The notes beneath the pieces are model-generated. The model saw nothing but the letters and a program-made list of their open reading frames with translations, was not told where the DNA came from and ran no database searches. 64,000 bases of DNA from a virus, in the IMG/VR virus record IMGVR_UViG_3300044846_005229, positions 79,986 through 143,985 of that record; one strand, given 5' to 3'. Both the position numbers and the translations under genes were made by a program. Positions 39,461 to 48,095 of this stretch are shown here, one piece after another. The stretch's first letter is position 1, and every line of letters begins with the position of its first letter.

Positions 39461-39982
39461 TTAGAGATGGGTCACCCGGTTGCCAAACCCACATTTTTCC
39501 CATATCATTTGCCTCTCAGAATACCGAGTCCGAATAGCGTCCGTAAGCTCATCTAGGGAAGCAACTTGCTTGACGCCGTATCGCTCGCAAACAATGTCAA
39601 CGTTACCCTTTCGGTGGAATCCTTCAGGGCAGCATACGACCAGCTTGTTGGTTTTATCGGCAGCGATTCCGAGTTCCAACAGGGAGATAGGGCTCATAGT
39701 GCCTGGTGCCAAATACATAACGACCAGATTCGCCAGAGCCAAAGCATCAAGTTCCCACTCCACTTGTTCACGGAACTGGGGATTATCAGCGCTTTGAACC
39801 CATGTTGGGTCCCAGTTGTCGCGGCGCGGATTGTAGATGTCAATGTCAAGGTGGGCAAGGTTGCGTTCCACCTCAGCTTGCCAATTAGGAGCAGCACCCA
39901 TTTCGATGGATCCAGCGAGAAAGACGCTGTAGCCCTGCCATTTTGGCGGGAGTGGTGCGGGTGGTTTGTATGTGGTTGCCAT
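39461..39982 (-). CDS. Nucleoside 2-deoxyribosyltransferase-like protein
   Basis: A 173-residue protein from ATG 39982 (a longer frame would overlap the upstream gene). It carries the family pattern FLAGSIEMGAAPNWQ, then YNPRRDNWDP, QVEWELDALALANLVV and SPISLLELGI, with the catalytic Glu expected in SLLELG. The CPEGFHRKGNVDI segment is also typical. Members swap or cleave the base from deoxynucleosides or NAD-like substrates. The substrate here is not known. Confidence 0.8.
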   Translation of the reverse strand: MATTYKPPAPLPPKWQGYSVFLAGSIEMGAAPNWQAEVERNLAHLDIDIYNPRRDNWDPTWVQSADNPQFREQVEWELDALALANLVVMYLAPGTMSPISLLELGIAADKTNKLVVCCPEGFHRKGNVDIVCERYGVKQVASLDELTDAIRTRYSERQMIWEKCGFGNRVTHL

Positions 39983-39989
39983 TTTTAGC

Positions 39990-40286
39990 TTAAGGGTAAA
40001 TCTTGTGGAGCCATGAGACATTTAATTTAAGGGAGTTAGGGGAACTATCGCTGTCTACATAAACTTCGTACCCGTCGTTGGTAAGGTACTTGTAAAGTAT
40101 TTCCTTCGCGGCTTCGCCCAAATGGGATAAAGGAATGGCAATGGAAAATTCATTTTTTTGGGCCGCTTCTCGAATCTTAGTATAGTACTCTTCCAGCAGG
40201 CTGATGACGCTAGTTAAATCACTCTCTCTGAAAGAGATATCAAAGGCACTTTGGGCGGTGATTCGGTTTGGGATTTGTAGTTGCAT
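39990..40286 (-). CDS. Uncharacterised small protein
   Basis: A 98-residue protein, mostly helical in the middle (LTSVISLLEEYYTKIREAAQ) with a beta-rich C-terminus. No family is recognised. It lies between the RNA ligase and the deoxyribosyltransferase-like gene. Confidence 0.5.
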   Translation of the reverse strand: MQLQIPNRITAQSAFDISFRESDLTSVISLLEEYYTKIREAAQKNEFSIAIPLSHLGEAAKEILYKYLTNDGYEVYVDSDSSPNSLKLNVSWLHKIYP

Positions 40287-40347
40287 TTTGGTGTTGGGTT
40301 TTGGGTTTTTGGTTTCGGATTTGTTCCCGAGGATCAGGATGTTAAGG

Positions 40348-40980
40348 TCAGGCAGCTAGGCCATTGGCAACAAATTGCTGTGACCGCCAGTGCTTGTTGG
40401 CACGAACATGGTTGGCACGAACAAACTTAGCCACTGACCTACCAAAGTCATCGTAATGAAAAGATTCAACAAGGCGAACGACGTAGCCTTCGGTTTGATC
40501 CGGGTTTAGGGTATCGCAGAGACTGCGGATTGCGAGTTCATTCCATTTCCCACCCCAGAGAACGGGTACAGGTTTTACTCCGAGCATAGAAAAATACTCT
40601 AAAGTGTCACTCCAGGGTAGGGCAATGTTGTGGCTATCCCATATGCTAAACCCATAAAAGTATGATTTCAGATCGGTGTATTGGACGCTATGGCAAGCCC
40701 ATAGGTTCTCACCACAGATTCGCCACCCTTCAGGGATTTCGCCACGGATCGAAGCCCATAATCGCTTCACCCATGCCCTGTCCTCACCACCTTTGCTGTC
40801 TAGGCTTCTGGCATGAATATGGTTGCGGTACATGGTCGTATTCTCACCGTCCATCTTTTCGGTCACAATCACTTGGCGGCCCCTAAAATGAGCGACCGAA
40901 GGCACAACCTTATCATCGGATGTGGCGCCTAGGGACCACGGAAGATGCAAGGTGCGGGGATATTTGGTGTGGTTTTCCAT
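40348..40980 (-). CDS. RNA ligase-like nucleotidyltransferase
   Basis: A 210-residue protein with nucleotidyltransferase motifs in order: motif I EKMDGENT with the AMP-accepting Lys at residue 42, a motif III-like GENLWA, a motif IV-like EGYVVRL, and motif V around AKFVRAN. Size and motifs fit the RNA ligase family (Rnl2-type core without a C-terminal domain). It probably seals RNA nicks, for example to repair tRNA cut by host anticodon nucleases. A P-loop kinase/phosphatase (Pnkp) partner is not visible nearby. Confidence 0.8.
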   Translation of the reverse strand: MENHTKYPRTLHLPWSLGATSDDKVVPSVAHFRGRQVIVTEKMDGENTTMYRNHIHARSLDSKGGEDRAWVKRLWASIRGEIPEGWRICGENLWACHSVQYTDLKSYFYGFSIWDSHNIALPWSDTLEYFSMLGVKPVPVLWGGKWNELAIRSLCDTLNPDQTEGYVVRLVESFHYDDFGRSVAKFVRANHVRANKHWRSQQFVANGLAA

Positions 40981-41070
40981 TTTGACTTCGGTTTGTTGTC
41001 AAGGGCTTGCGTTGATAGGGATACATAGGCATCATAGCTCCTTAAGCATTGTATAGGGCAAAAACCAAAC

Positions 41071-41775
41071 CTACATCCCCTCGGCCGTGTTTACACTAAG
41101 GTCTACACTAGGGACAGCACCAGGGACAGCACCACTAGGAACATTAGCAGCTATCGACACAGCAAATGGCCTCGGGACATTGACACGCGGGGCAATACGT
41201 TCCCCAGTTACTGCAGCCTGTTGTGGTGCGGATGGGGTCATTGCCACGGTCGTAGGAATCGATGGCAATTGGGTAGGGGGTTGATATGGCTGATATGGCT
41301 GGTACGGTGGATACGACCCTGATGTTGGCGCAGTTTGAGTGCCAATCGTATGCTGAGCATGTAGCGGATTAAATTCAGGTAGCGGGGCTGGAGTTGAACC
41401 TGGCGGGGAAATACTAATGATTAGCTCATTTAGACAATCAGAATATGGGGGCATTGCTCCCGTCGCCATGATGCGTTGGTTTAGGTTCTCCCGGCGGTTG
41501 TTAACCCAATCAGCAACTAAAGCCGAAATCCGATCAGCCCAAAACTGTGCCTCTTCCTTTCCATTATCCTCGTCAATGAATGCCGCATAGATGGCCCCCC
41601 ACAGGGAATCCGATCGCCTACGTTCCCTTTCTAGTTCCCCCATCAGGAATGCAACTTGTTCTTCTAGTTGGGAAATTCGGTCCTTGCTGTTTGGTTCGGT
41701 TGCCATCGCTGATGGTTTGATTGCTGAGGGTTCAGTCATTTCGGGTTGGTGGTTGGTGGTTGGTGGTTGGGCCAT
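41071..41775 (-). CDS. Pro/Gln-rich coiled-coil protein with PYQ repeats
   Basis: A 234-residue protein. Residues 30-60 are a coiled coil (RISQLEEQVAFLMGELERE). The centre is helical with DNGKEEAQFWADRIS. The C-terminal half is low complexity, with three PYQ repeats and many Pro, Ala and Thr. No family is recognised. Confidence 0.5.
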   Translation of the reverse strand: MAQPPTTNHQPEMTEPSAIKPSAMATEPNSKDRISQLEEQVAFLMGELERERRRSDSLWGAIYAAFIDEDNGKEEAQFWADRISALVADWVNNRRENLNQRIMATGAMPPYSDCLNELIISISPPGSTPAPLPEFNPLHAQHTIGTQTAPTSGSYPPYQPYQPYQPPTQLPSIPTTVAMTPSAPQQAAVTGERIAPRVNVPRPFAVSIAANVPSGAVPGAVPSVDLSVNTAEGM

Positions 41776-41794
41776 TGATGCTTATAGACAGTAA

Positions 41795-41857
41795 TTATCG
41801 TGCTGTTTCGCCGTAGTCATCACCGTAGTCGTCGGTTTTCAGGTTGATTTCAGCCAT
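41795..41857 (-). CDS. 20-residue peptide downstream of the ATP-grasp gene
   Basis: ATG 41857 overlaps the stop of the ATP-grasp gene in ATGGCTGA, the same junction as in the LSP set. The peptide is MAEINLKTDDYGDDYGETAR. Coding is uncertain because it is very short. Confidence 0.3.
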   Translation of the reverse strand: MAEINLKTDDYGDDYGETAR

Positions 41858-42629
41858 TGGCATCATCTAAAAGGCTACAAAATACGATTTGCCGCCATCT
41901 TGATACTAGCATATCTGCATATTGCTGTCGGGTAGGGGGATTAGATTGGGGGTCGTTATTTTCGTACAAACCTAATGCCCACGCATCGTTAAGTTCGACT
42001 AGACAATACCTGCCTAAATCACACCTCCACCCGATGTCCACCGTATATGCTCCTGGGGCACCATTGCCTCCCAATTCTTTCATTATGGCCTCAACCAACT
42101 CAAAATCAGGTTCGGGGCACTTCATGTTTGAATCATCGTATCGAGACCAACCCTGGACTTTACCACCACCAATGAAATCCTGAACATAGAAGCGAAACTC
42201 AGCTCCGAAAGGTACGGCCTCGGAAATCCAAACTGGGGTGTCATTCGGTATGGAATCCGATGTCCCCATATCAAGGTGCCCCTTCACATTACCCGTGAAC
42301 AACTTTATCTCAATGGGTTTGATAAAATCGGTTAGAGTCGCCTCACCATAAGTCCCCCTTCGGATAGTCCTCATTAGGAATTTGTCCAGATCACCATCGC
42401 AAATCCCATAGGAAAAATCATCAGGTAGCCGGATACCGACGTGATCACCATATGCCTTGGCAAACTCAACTGAGCCGACCGGGATATATCGGATTTTTGC
42501 TTCTTGGGGGTCTAGCTTTGTTAGTTCCTCCAATGAGCAATACCTGATAGGGTAACATGAAAAGCTGCAGGCTATTTTTTCTGTCGGTAGTGGCCCACCG
42601 GATTGAAGTAGGAATGTTGGGTTTTTCAT
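41850..42629 (-). CDS. ATP-grasp protein, R2K (DUF4343-like) type
   Basis: A 259-residue protein. Its C-terminal 150 residues show the R2K ATP-grasp pattern: PVGSVEFAKAYG, a WISEAVPFGAEFRFYV strand-helix block, GWSRYDD, AYTVDIGWRCDLGRYCLVELNDAWALG. ATP-grasp enzymes form acid-amine or acid-thiol bonds; R2K members are linked with phage-host conflict and peptide tagging. A specific substrate cannot be inferred. Confidence 0.75.
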   Translation of the reverse strand: MKNPTFLLQSGGPLPTEKIACSFSCYPIRYCSLEELTKLDPQEAKIRYIPVGSVEFAKAYGDHVGIRLPDDFSYGICDGDLDKFLMRTIRRGTYGEATLTDFIKPIEIKLFTGNVKGHLDMGTSDSIPNDTPVWISEAVPFGAEFRFYVQDFIGGGKVQGWSRYDDSNMKCPEPDFELVEAIMKELGGNGAPGAYTVDIGWRCDLGRYCLVELNDAWALGLYENNDPQSNPPTRQQYADMLVSRWRQIVFCSLLDDANG

Positions 42630-42645
42630 TGCGGTTTGGGGCTGG

Positions 42646-43027
42646 TTATAAGGTTATTCTAGCAGGGTTAGTCCCGGTTGTCAATGGTGGCGGGGTCACA
42701 TCGGTAATAAAATTGTGGGGCCAAGAAACTATTAGTGTACACATGGTATCACCTTTTTTTACAGTTTTTTTCTGAGACTTCGAAACCAAACTCTTTAAGG
42801 AGTTTCAAAGCAGTAGTCATAGATGGCTTTCTTATGGATGGGTCTCTTTCGCTCACAACAGCGTAGAGAGTAAATTCTACGGAACTGTCATGCCTGTGGT
42901 GGGCTTCTTTAACCAGGGTCCCAATATGTGAAAGCATTGAGCCCATCTCTCCCAAGCCCGCCAAAGACCAATACTCAATACTTCCAAGTTCTCTATAAGG
43001 GTCGATGTGGTTTGATGTGATTGCCAT
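42646..43027 (-). pseudogene. Paralogue of the C9 gene, frameshifted at an A7 run
   Basis: The ATG at 43027 opens a frame of 92 residues with an intact first half (LKLLKEFGFEVSEK) and a premature end at 42749. Dropping one A from the A7 run at 42765-42771 restores SEKTVKKGDTMCTL, matching SERTVREGDTMCTL of the 34912-35354 paralogue, and extends to a stop at 42646. After TMCTL the sequences differ, so the C-terminal module has been lost. Confidence 0.6.
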
Positions 43028-43072
43028 GTTGTTTATAGGGATGTTGAGGCTATAGGGTGGATAATACGAACA

Positions 43073-43240
43073 TTATGCTTCAGGGTATGCCAACTCGCTA
43101 TCTTCGGAAACTAAATCCAACCAAATCGGCTTCACTTCACTAAAGAGGCTATTACTGGCTTCGATATTACCTTCCAATAGCGATAAATACGAATCCATTA
43201 CCTTCTGGGAATATGCCTGCATTTTCTCTGAATGATTCAT
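43073..43240 (-). CDS. 55-residue uncharacterised protein
   Basis: An open frame from ATG 43240 to TAA 43073: helical start NHSEKMQAYSQKVMDSYLSL, acidic end SEDSELAYPEA. It is the only frame in this gap and has normal composition. A TAAGTAT -10-like box lies just upstream of the start. No family is recognised. Confidence 0.55.
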   Translation of the reverse strand: MNHSEKMQAYSQKVMDSYLSLLEGNIEASNSLFSEVKPIWLDLVSEDSELAYPEA

Positions 43241-43290
43241 GGGGGGAGTATACTTAGCTGTAAAGAGGTTAAAAGTAATGACTTGGGTAG

Positions 43291-43485
43291 TTAATCGTCA
43301 TTAAAAATTGCAAAATCATACTGCCCTTTACCATCGATATGCGCCCTAAGCAAATCAATAACTGCCTGTAGGGACTCGGGGTTGGCATATGGCCCTGATG
43401 ATCCGGGGGTTGCATTGTACGCATCAACTAAGTCCCTACCAAGTTCAGTTAGGACGCGAGTTTGTTTTGCTTTGAAGTGTGTCAT
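43291..43485 (-). CDS. 64-residue uncharacterised protein
   Basis: A small protein starting MTHFKAKQTRVLTELGRDLV with a C-terminal LLRAHIDGKGQYDFAIFNDD. Upstream of it lie short TTGCCAGTTGC-type repeats (43505-43562). No family is recognised. Confidence 0.5.
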   Translation of the reverse strand: MTHFKAKQTRVLTELGRDLVDAYNATPGSSGPYANPESLQAVIDLLRAHIDGKGQYDFAIFNDD

Positions 43486-43583
43486 TTTGCCAGTTGCTGT
43501 CGGTCATGTGTCATTTTGCCATTTGTAATTTACTAGTTGCCAGTTGCCAGTTGCTAGTTGCCCAATAACGAATTACCCGTGCG

Positions 43584-44147
43584 TCAAGCATTGGCCCTCA
43601 GCATGTTGCAAAAAATGCGGCCCTGTTCAATGGCATCATCCAAGGCAATGTGAGTATGGCTAGATTTTGGGGGAAACCATGCCTTTGGATAATTACGTTT
43701 TGTGGATTGCCGGTAAGGTCTCTTCAAGAGAGCCATAGCATATGTCTTGCCATCTAGGGCAGAGAAGCTAAATGGGGATTCCCCTGCGAATTTAATCATA
43801 TACCAATACACGAACAGGAAGTCAAAGCCTGCAGGAAACGCAACAAATACCGGTTTGCCACTTCCTGATAGTTCCTTTACCCACTTAACATATGCCACCA
43901 TGGCATCAGCCGGTTCCTGCACATTTTCCCGGCACGCCGCCCAAGCCCCAGGTTGAGACTTCCACCATTCGGCAGTTTTGGGATCTGGTTTTGCCTCTGG
44001 CAATGTTTTTAAGTTAGCACTGAATGTCCCTAACAAAACACCATCCGAACTAAAAGCAGCTGACCCCAAAGATAACATACTGTGTGGGCCCGGGATTGGC
44101 CCGTCAGTTTCAACGTCGGTACTAAAATAGATTTCGTTATTGCTCAT
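43584..44147 (-). CDS. DEDD-type 3'-5' exonuclease
   Basis: A 187-residue exonuclease of the DnaQ/RNase T fold. Exo I is DVETDGP (D11, E13); a later acidic residue lies in [14 protein letters not shown]; the Exo III-like site is [13 protein letters not shown] with H and D in the DEDDh spacing. The length is near that of stand-alone phage exonucleases. It could trim DNA or RNA ends; it is a separate gene from the polymerase, which has its own exonuclease domain. Confidence 0.82.
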   Translation of the reverse strand: MSNNEIYFSTDVETDGPIPGPHSMLSLGSAAFSSDGVLLGTFSANLKTLPEAKPDPKTAEWWKSQPGAWAACRENVQEPADAMVAYVKWVKELSGSGKPVFVAFPAGFDFLFVYWYMIKFAGESPFSFSALDGKTYAMALLKRPYRQSTKRNYPKAWFPPKSSHTHIALDDAIEQGRIFCNMLRANA

Positions 44148-44277
44148 TGGTTGATGCTGATGGGTGCTTGTTGGTTTAGATTAGTGTTGGTTGGTATTGA
44201 CATGCATTGGCAGGTATTGGCAGGTATTGATAAGTATGATGGTCGTACCACAGGAAATACCAACCATCCGGCAACAA

Positions 44278-44604
44278 TTAGCGAGGCAAAATAAGGCGGG
44301 ACTCTGGTTCGTCTTCGATTCGAATAGCCTCCTTGACGGTTAGATCGTTAGTCCCCTCAATCCGAGTGAATGATAAGGCATAGTTTCCTTCTTCAGCTTG
44401 AGATGCTACGGAGTAGAGACCAAGTGAGCGCATGAATAATTCATCTTGGGTCAGTCCCTCTCGTTCTGAGAGCGAATTAAAAGCTTCGGCAAAGTTAGCC
44501 GGTAAATTGATTGTGACTTCGGTATGTTGTGGTTGCTGCGGTTGCTGTGGTTGCTGTGGTTGCTGTGGTTGCTGTAGCGCTTGTTCCGGGTTGTCAATTG
44601 TCAT
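44278..44604 (-). CDS. Ribbon-helix-helix protein with a PQQ repeat N-terminus
   Basis: A 108-residue protein. Residues 8-26 are a PQQPQQ low-complexity segment. A RHH follows: VTINLPANFAEAFNSL, then GLTQDELFMRSLGLY. The remaining sequence is acidic. The CAA-type triplet run in the DNA (44521-44570) suggests repeat expansion. Coupled by ATGA to the gene upstream. Confidence 0.65.
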   Translation of the reverse strand: MTIDNPEQALQQPQQPQQPQQPQQPQHTEVTINLPANFAEAFNSLSEREGLTQDELFMRSLGLYSVASQAEEGNYALSFTRIEGTNDLTVKEAIRIEDEPESRLILPR

Positions 44605-44918
44605 TTGCTATTTGCGATTTGCGAATGGGTGTTGTTGTTGCCTAGGGTTGTTGTTGCCCAGGGTTGTTGTTGCCCAGGTAGACTACGGGTCGTAAAATAA
44701 AGGCAGGATGGCAAACTTATGTCCGTTGATGACAGTGCATATCGAAGTTCGCATTCCAGTTTGTTAGCTTTCTCCTTGACCCATGCGTAATAGTCATCTG
44801 GTGTGGGTGCTCTATCTTCATTGTCCTCCCAATAGCTTAGGAAATCATCAGTTGACCATGTGAAGTTTACTGATGTAAAGAGTTCCTGTACTTTGAATTC
44901 TGGCGTGCGACCATTCAT
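44601..44918 (-). CDS. Uncharacterised protein with a repetitive C-terminus
   Basis: A 105-residue protein from ATG 44918, overlapping the upstream stop. The first 75 residues are normal (FKVQELFTSVNFTWSTDDFL). The last 25 derive from a run of triplets (CAACAACAACC repeats) that reads QQQPWATTTLGNNNTHSQ, so the gene end has probably been extended by a repeat. Confidence 0.5.
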   Translation of the reverse strand: MNGRTPEFKVQELFTSVNFTWSTDDFLSYWEDNEDRAPTPDDYYAWVKEKANKLECELRYALSSTDISLPSCLYFTTRSLPGQQQPWATTTLGNNNTHSQIANSK

Positions 44919-45316
44919 TTCAGGCACGCAATGTCACGAAACGTTTTAGGTCCTGCTTTGGTATCCCTGGCGTTGGCTATTGCTTCGGTCTTAGTTACCG
45001 CTGACTCCACGGCTTTTGAGATTGACTGCGTTAAAATGGCGGTTAGTTCTGCGGGAGTCAAAGCTGTCGAGCCGGAAAATATGATGGCAGGTTCAATAAC
45101 AACCGGTGCGGCAACAACCGGGCTACCCGATGCAGCCCTCATTGCGCGGATAGCATCGAGAGCAGTATTATGATCGGTGGCACCTAGGCACTCCAAAAGT
45201 TCACCATAGTTCGTCTGAATTTCCTCAGCCGCATAGCATATACTGCGAACCCACCCCATTAAGTCAAAGTTTGCATCCTCAATACGCTGAAGAATCGAAT
45301 CAAAATTAATGGTCAT
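44915..45316 (-). CDS. Uncharacterised helical protein
   Basis: A 133-residue protein, helical with a LTPAELTAILTQSISKAVE block and a basic C-terminus. Its ATG is preceded directly by a run of ten A (45326-45317) and no Shine-Dalgarno sequence, so translation may start by another route. No family is recognised. Confidence 0.5.
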   Translation of the reverse strand: MTINFDSILQRIEDANFDLMGWVRSICYAAEEIQTNYGELLECLGATDHNTALDAIRAMRAASGSPVVAAPVVIEPAIIFSGSTALTPAELTAILTQSISKAVESAVTKTEAIANARDTKAGPKTFRDIACLK

Positions 45317-45372
45317 TTTTTTTTTTTGAGAAAGTCATTGTCATTACCATTGTAACTACACCTGCCACAAAG

Positions 45373-45927
45373 TCAAGGTTCGGTTTCCACCCGGCAAACA
45401 ATCAGTCGCTTGCCTCTAACTGCGATGATAGATGCCCGATCTGATTTTACCAGGTCCCTAAACCATTCTTTGACTTTTGCGGTTGGTAGCTGATGAGTTT
45501 TCGCGAACGTGGTTGCATTTACCCGGTGCGGTAACCCGAAGATACCTTCAAACATAGCAGGCAAACCTTTTGCATTGACTCTAAATAGATCCTCAGGTTG
45601 CCGTATGCCTAGTACTGAGTTATAATATCGGATGGTGCTTGGTTTTAGGTTGGGGTTCTTTAAACCTAGTCTAGCCCGGATGAGTTCAGGATATGTCGCC
45701 ACTTTGGTTCTACGTGGCCCTGGCCTAAACATTCCTCCACCACGATGGAATCTAACCACATATTCATTTTCAACCAACCAATTTAATGCGCTAGGCGTAT
45801 ACCCCTTGAATTTACCAATTTGATTGGCATTCAGGGTAGAGTCTGCCAGCGGTGATCTAACCCATTCGAGTAATAGCGCTAGGGGGGCTAAGGGGGCCTC
45901 TGTTATTTTTGGGCCGTCCTGCCCCAT
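45373..45927 (-). CDS. Basic uncharacterised protein, helix-turn-helix-like
   Basis: A 184-residue protein, basic throughout. A GKFKGYTPSALNWLVENEY segment and a VNATTFAKTHQLPTAKVKEW segment read like helix-turn-helix pairs. A promoter (TATACT at 46047-46042) lies 115 bp upstream of the start, after the end of the 46049 gene. It may be a transcription regulator; not assigned. Confidence 0.5.
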   Translation of the reverse strand: MGQDGPKITEAPLAPLALLLEWVRSPLADSTLNANQIGKFKGYTPSALNWLVENEYVVRFHRGGGMFRPGPRRTKVATYPELIRARLGLKNPNLKPSTIRYYNSVLGIRQPEDLFRVNAKGLPAMFEGIFGLPHRVNATTFAKTHQLPTAKVKEWFRDLVKSDRASIIAVRGKRLIVCRVETEP

Positions 45928-46041
45928 GCTGCTTGTTAGCCGTGCAATTAGGGTTTACCCTGCACCCTGCTTCGGGGTTGCCGTCGGGATTGATCACCGC
46001 TGGTTAGGATTCTCATTAAGAATCAGTTTCAAGCCTTTCAC

Positions 46042-46047
46042 AGTATA
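46042..46047 (-). promoter_or_regulatory. TATACT -10 box after the 46049 gene
   Basis: The minus strand has GACTATACTGTG just after the stop of the 159-residue gene, 115 bp upstream of the next start. No -35 is obvious. Confidence 0.35.
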
Positions 46048-46048
46048 G

Positions 46049-46528
46049 TCAATCATGCTCCCCCGAAAAGTCATTCACCTGGAACCCTTCCCGTGTTGCA
46101 ATTACGGTGTTGTCTGACCCGAAGGTTGCCTCCATAATCGGTTCCATAACCTTTGAGGTTAAAAGAGAAGAAAGAGATTCTGTTGAGACAGGGTCTACTC
46201 CTTCGGGGATAATAACCTCTCCATATTTACATGTGAACGAATACTCAGACCAAATGTCCTCTTTTCCCCCGTCGTATTCACCCCACGAGGTGATATCCTC
46301 AAGATCTTTTCCTTCGGCATTCGTGAAGTAAGGATCATTCACACTAAACACACAAGCGTCCCCATCGTTGAAGTAAGGCGCGTATTGGGTCCAAGTTACA
46401 GCTTTAATAGCAGGGTTCTCTTCCCAGAATTTTAAGAAGAATTCTTTAAGTTTTTCCGTAACTAATTTCCTGAATTGCTCTTGGTAAGAAATAAAATCTT
46501 GAATAGGGGAGTCAAGTGATTGAGTCAT
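46049..46528 (-). CDS. Conserved phage protein with an FWEENPAIKAVTWTQYAPYF block
   Basis: A 159-residue protein. The segment KFWEENPAIKAVTWTQYAPY followed by FSVNDPYFTNAEG is a recurring uncharacterised phage/bacterial family; the C-terminus NTVIATREGFQVNDF is the usual ending. Acidic, no catalytic motif. Confidence 0.65.
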   Translation of the reverse strand: MTQSLDSPIQDFISYQEQFRKLVTEKLKEFFLKFWEENPAIKAVTWTQYAPYFNDGDACVFSVNDPYFTNAEGKDLEDITSWGEYDGGKEDIWSEYSFTCKYGEVIIPEGVDPVSTESLSSLLTSKVMEPIMEATFGSDNTVIATREGFQVNDFSGEHD

Positions 46529-46531
46529 GGT

Positions 46532-46894
46532 TTAGTCTCCGATTGGGATGAATTTAGTCTGTTTGTCTGGTGATTTGTTAGTTCCTGACATCCATGGTTG
46601 GGCAACCATATTGTTCAGGTATTTCTCGACTGTGGGAATAAACCCCAGATCCTGAATAATGTGATCCTCAGCAATGTCTCGCGGAGAGTAAGTTACTCCC
46701 GCAGAGTTGATCCGGGTGCGCCCGAACATTTGCTCGACGATGAAACACCCGAAAGAAGAGTGCAACAACGCACGGTGCCGAATGTCGGGGAACGCAATTT
46801 TACTGCTGTCGATGAAGTCGTCAATGTCAGCGTAATCGTCTGGTGATCCGCCGTACTTCTTGGCATGTTTTCGCCCATGTAGAAAAGGTTTCAT
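46532..46894 (-). CDS. DUF6915-like protein
   Basis: A 120-residue protein. HAKKYGGSPDDYADIDDFI, then DIRHRALLHSSFGCFIVEQ and RDIAEDHIIQDLGFIPTVEKYL make up the family pattern, with conserved His residues that could bind a metal. Function unknown. It is 3 bp upstream of the 46049 gene. Confidence 0.65.
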   Translation of the reverse strand: MKPFLHGRKHAKKYGGSPDDYADIDDFIDSSKIAFPDIRHRALLHSSFGCFIVEQMFGRTRINSAGVTYSPRDIAEDHIIQDLGFIPTVEKYLNNMVAQPWMSGTNKSPDKQTKFIPIGD

Positions 46895-46978
46895 TGCGCT
46901 TTTGAGTTTAAGGGGGGTATGTGTTTAGGTTTTTCATGGGGCCGCTCATCACGGTCTACAAAAGCAGGGGCCGATTTA

Positions 46979-47719
46979 CTACATGACCTTATACCGGGTC
47001 GGGCTAATAACCATGGGGGCACTGACCGCATCCATCGCAGCAACAAAATTGGCTATAGCCTCTTTACAATACTCAGTTACCCTGCCGATATCGCAACACC
47101 CATCGATCGTAACATGTGGATATTCCTTAATAAAAGGTAACTTACTCGCATTATCATAACCTTCAATAACCCTATCCATAAATGGTCTTCCTTGCGATTC
47201 AAATCGATCTTTGACATCGGATTTCCTACCCTGTTCTTGCCTCAATTGTTTACTTCTCCTTCTCACCCTCAACGCAGCTTCATCGGCTGGAACATCAAAG
47301 TAAATCTCAAAGTCTGGATAAAACAAACCACACGCAAGTTCATGTGCTTGCTTAACGGCTTGCCACCCTAAGGCTCTACCCCACCCTTGGTAAGCCACGG
47401 TGCTAGTATAGAAACGGTCGCATAATACCCAATTGCCTCTTTCAAGTTCAGGCTTAATTACAGTTTCCACATGTTGGGCTCGATCAGCCATCATCAATAG
47501 GAGTTCGGCTCTTGGGGTTAATGCAATGGCAGGATCTTTAAGTAGGGATCTAATAGCAGGCAAACAACCCGGCGCACGAGTTTCTACAACCTGGGCACCC
47601 TCTGGCAATAAACCACTTGACCATAACCAATCAGCGATAGTTGCTAGTTGAGTTGTCTTTCCACAGCCGTCTATACCTTCGAAGGTTATGAATGTGCCTT
47701 TCTTTGCTTTAGTTTTCAT
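46979..47719 (-). CDS. tmk: Thymidylate kinase
   Basis: A 246-residue dTMP kinase. Walker A is FEGIDGCGKTT (residues 13-23). A DR-containing motif sits in LCDRFYTSTVAYQGWGR, and the LID region with repeated Arg (RVRRRSKQLRQEQGR) follows. The base and substrate motifs fit bacterial Tmk. It makes dTDP from dTMP for phage DNA synthesis. The start follows an intergenic gap of about 40 bp. It is longer than the bacterial enzyme by about 30 residues. Confidence 0.88.
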   Translation of the reverse strand: MKTKAKKGTFITFEGIDGCGKTTQLATIADWLWSSGLLPEGAQVVETRAPGCLPAIRSLLKDPAIALTPRAELLLMMADRAQHVETVIKPELERGNWVLCDRFYTSTVAYQGWGRALGWQAVKQAHELACGLFYPDFEIYFDVPADEAALRVRRRSKQLRQEQGRKSDVKDRFESQGRPFMDRVIEGYDNASKLPFIKEYPHVTIDGCCDIGRVTEYCKEAIANFVAAMDAVSAPMVISPTRYKVM

Positions 47720-47756
47720 TGCTTGTATGTTGTTGATTGGCGTTAGTTGGCGTCCC

Positions 47757-48095
47757 TCAAAGCCACTGCTTGGCTAGTTTTTCAAAGTTCTCCCCGTTCT
47801 CAAAGTCAGCCTCTCCTAGAATCTCAGACGACCCGTCACTGTAGAAGTTCACCATGATGTATCTCTGGTACCCGCAACTGATTCTCCATGAACATTCTTT
47901 AAACTCTTCAGTTTCTTTTTCGGGGTACTTTGGGGTAAAGCGACCATCATCACCCCGAGCATTACAGTCTATGTCGCCCAAAAAGTGCAAATTAACTGCT
48001 TTTCTCAGTTCTCTCTGAGTTTTATCACTAAAGCCATAGCTGATGAAGACCGGGAAGGTCCCCAATAGGGCCTTATTGCGGGGTTCAGATTGCAT
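47757..48095 (-). CDS. Uncharacterised protein
   Basis: A 112-residue protein with aromatic-rich segments (FPVFISYGFSDKTQRE) and a charged centre. It ends with GENFEKLAKQWL. No family is recognised. It sits between tmk and a 62-residue gene. Confidence 0.5.
   Translation of the reverse strand: MQSEPRNKALLGTFPVFISYGFSDKTQRELRKAVNLHFLGDIDCNARGDDGRFTPKYPEKETEEFKECSWRISCGYQRYIMVNFYSDGSSEILGEADFENGENFEKLAKQWL

Noticed and set aside
42765-42771. A AAA AAC heptamer as a programmed -1 frameshift in the 43027 gene
   Set aside because: The heptamer is in frame, but a -1 shift runs into a stop at once (CTG TAA); the paralogue-like reading needs a +1 shift, so an indel is more likely.
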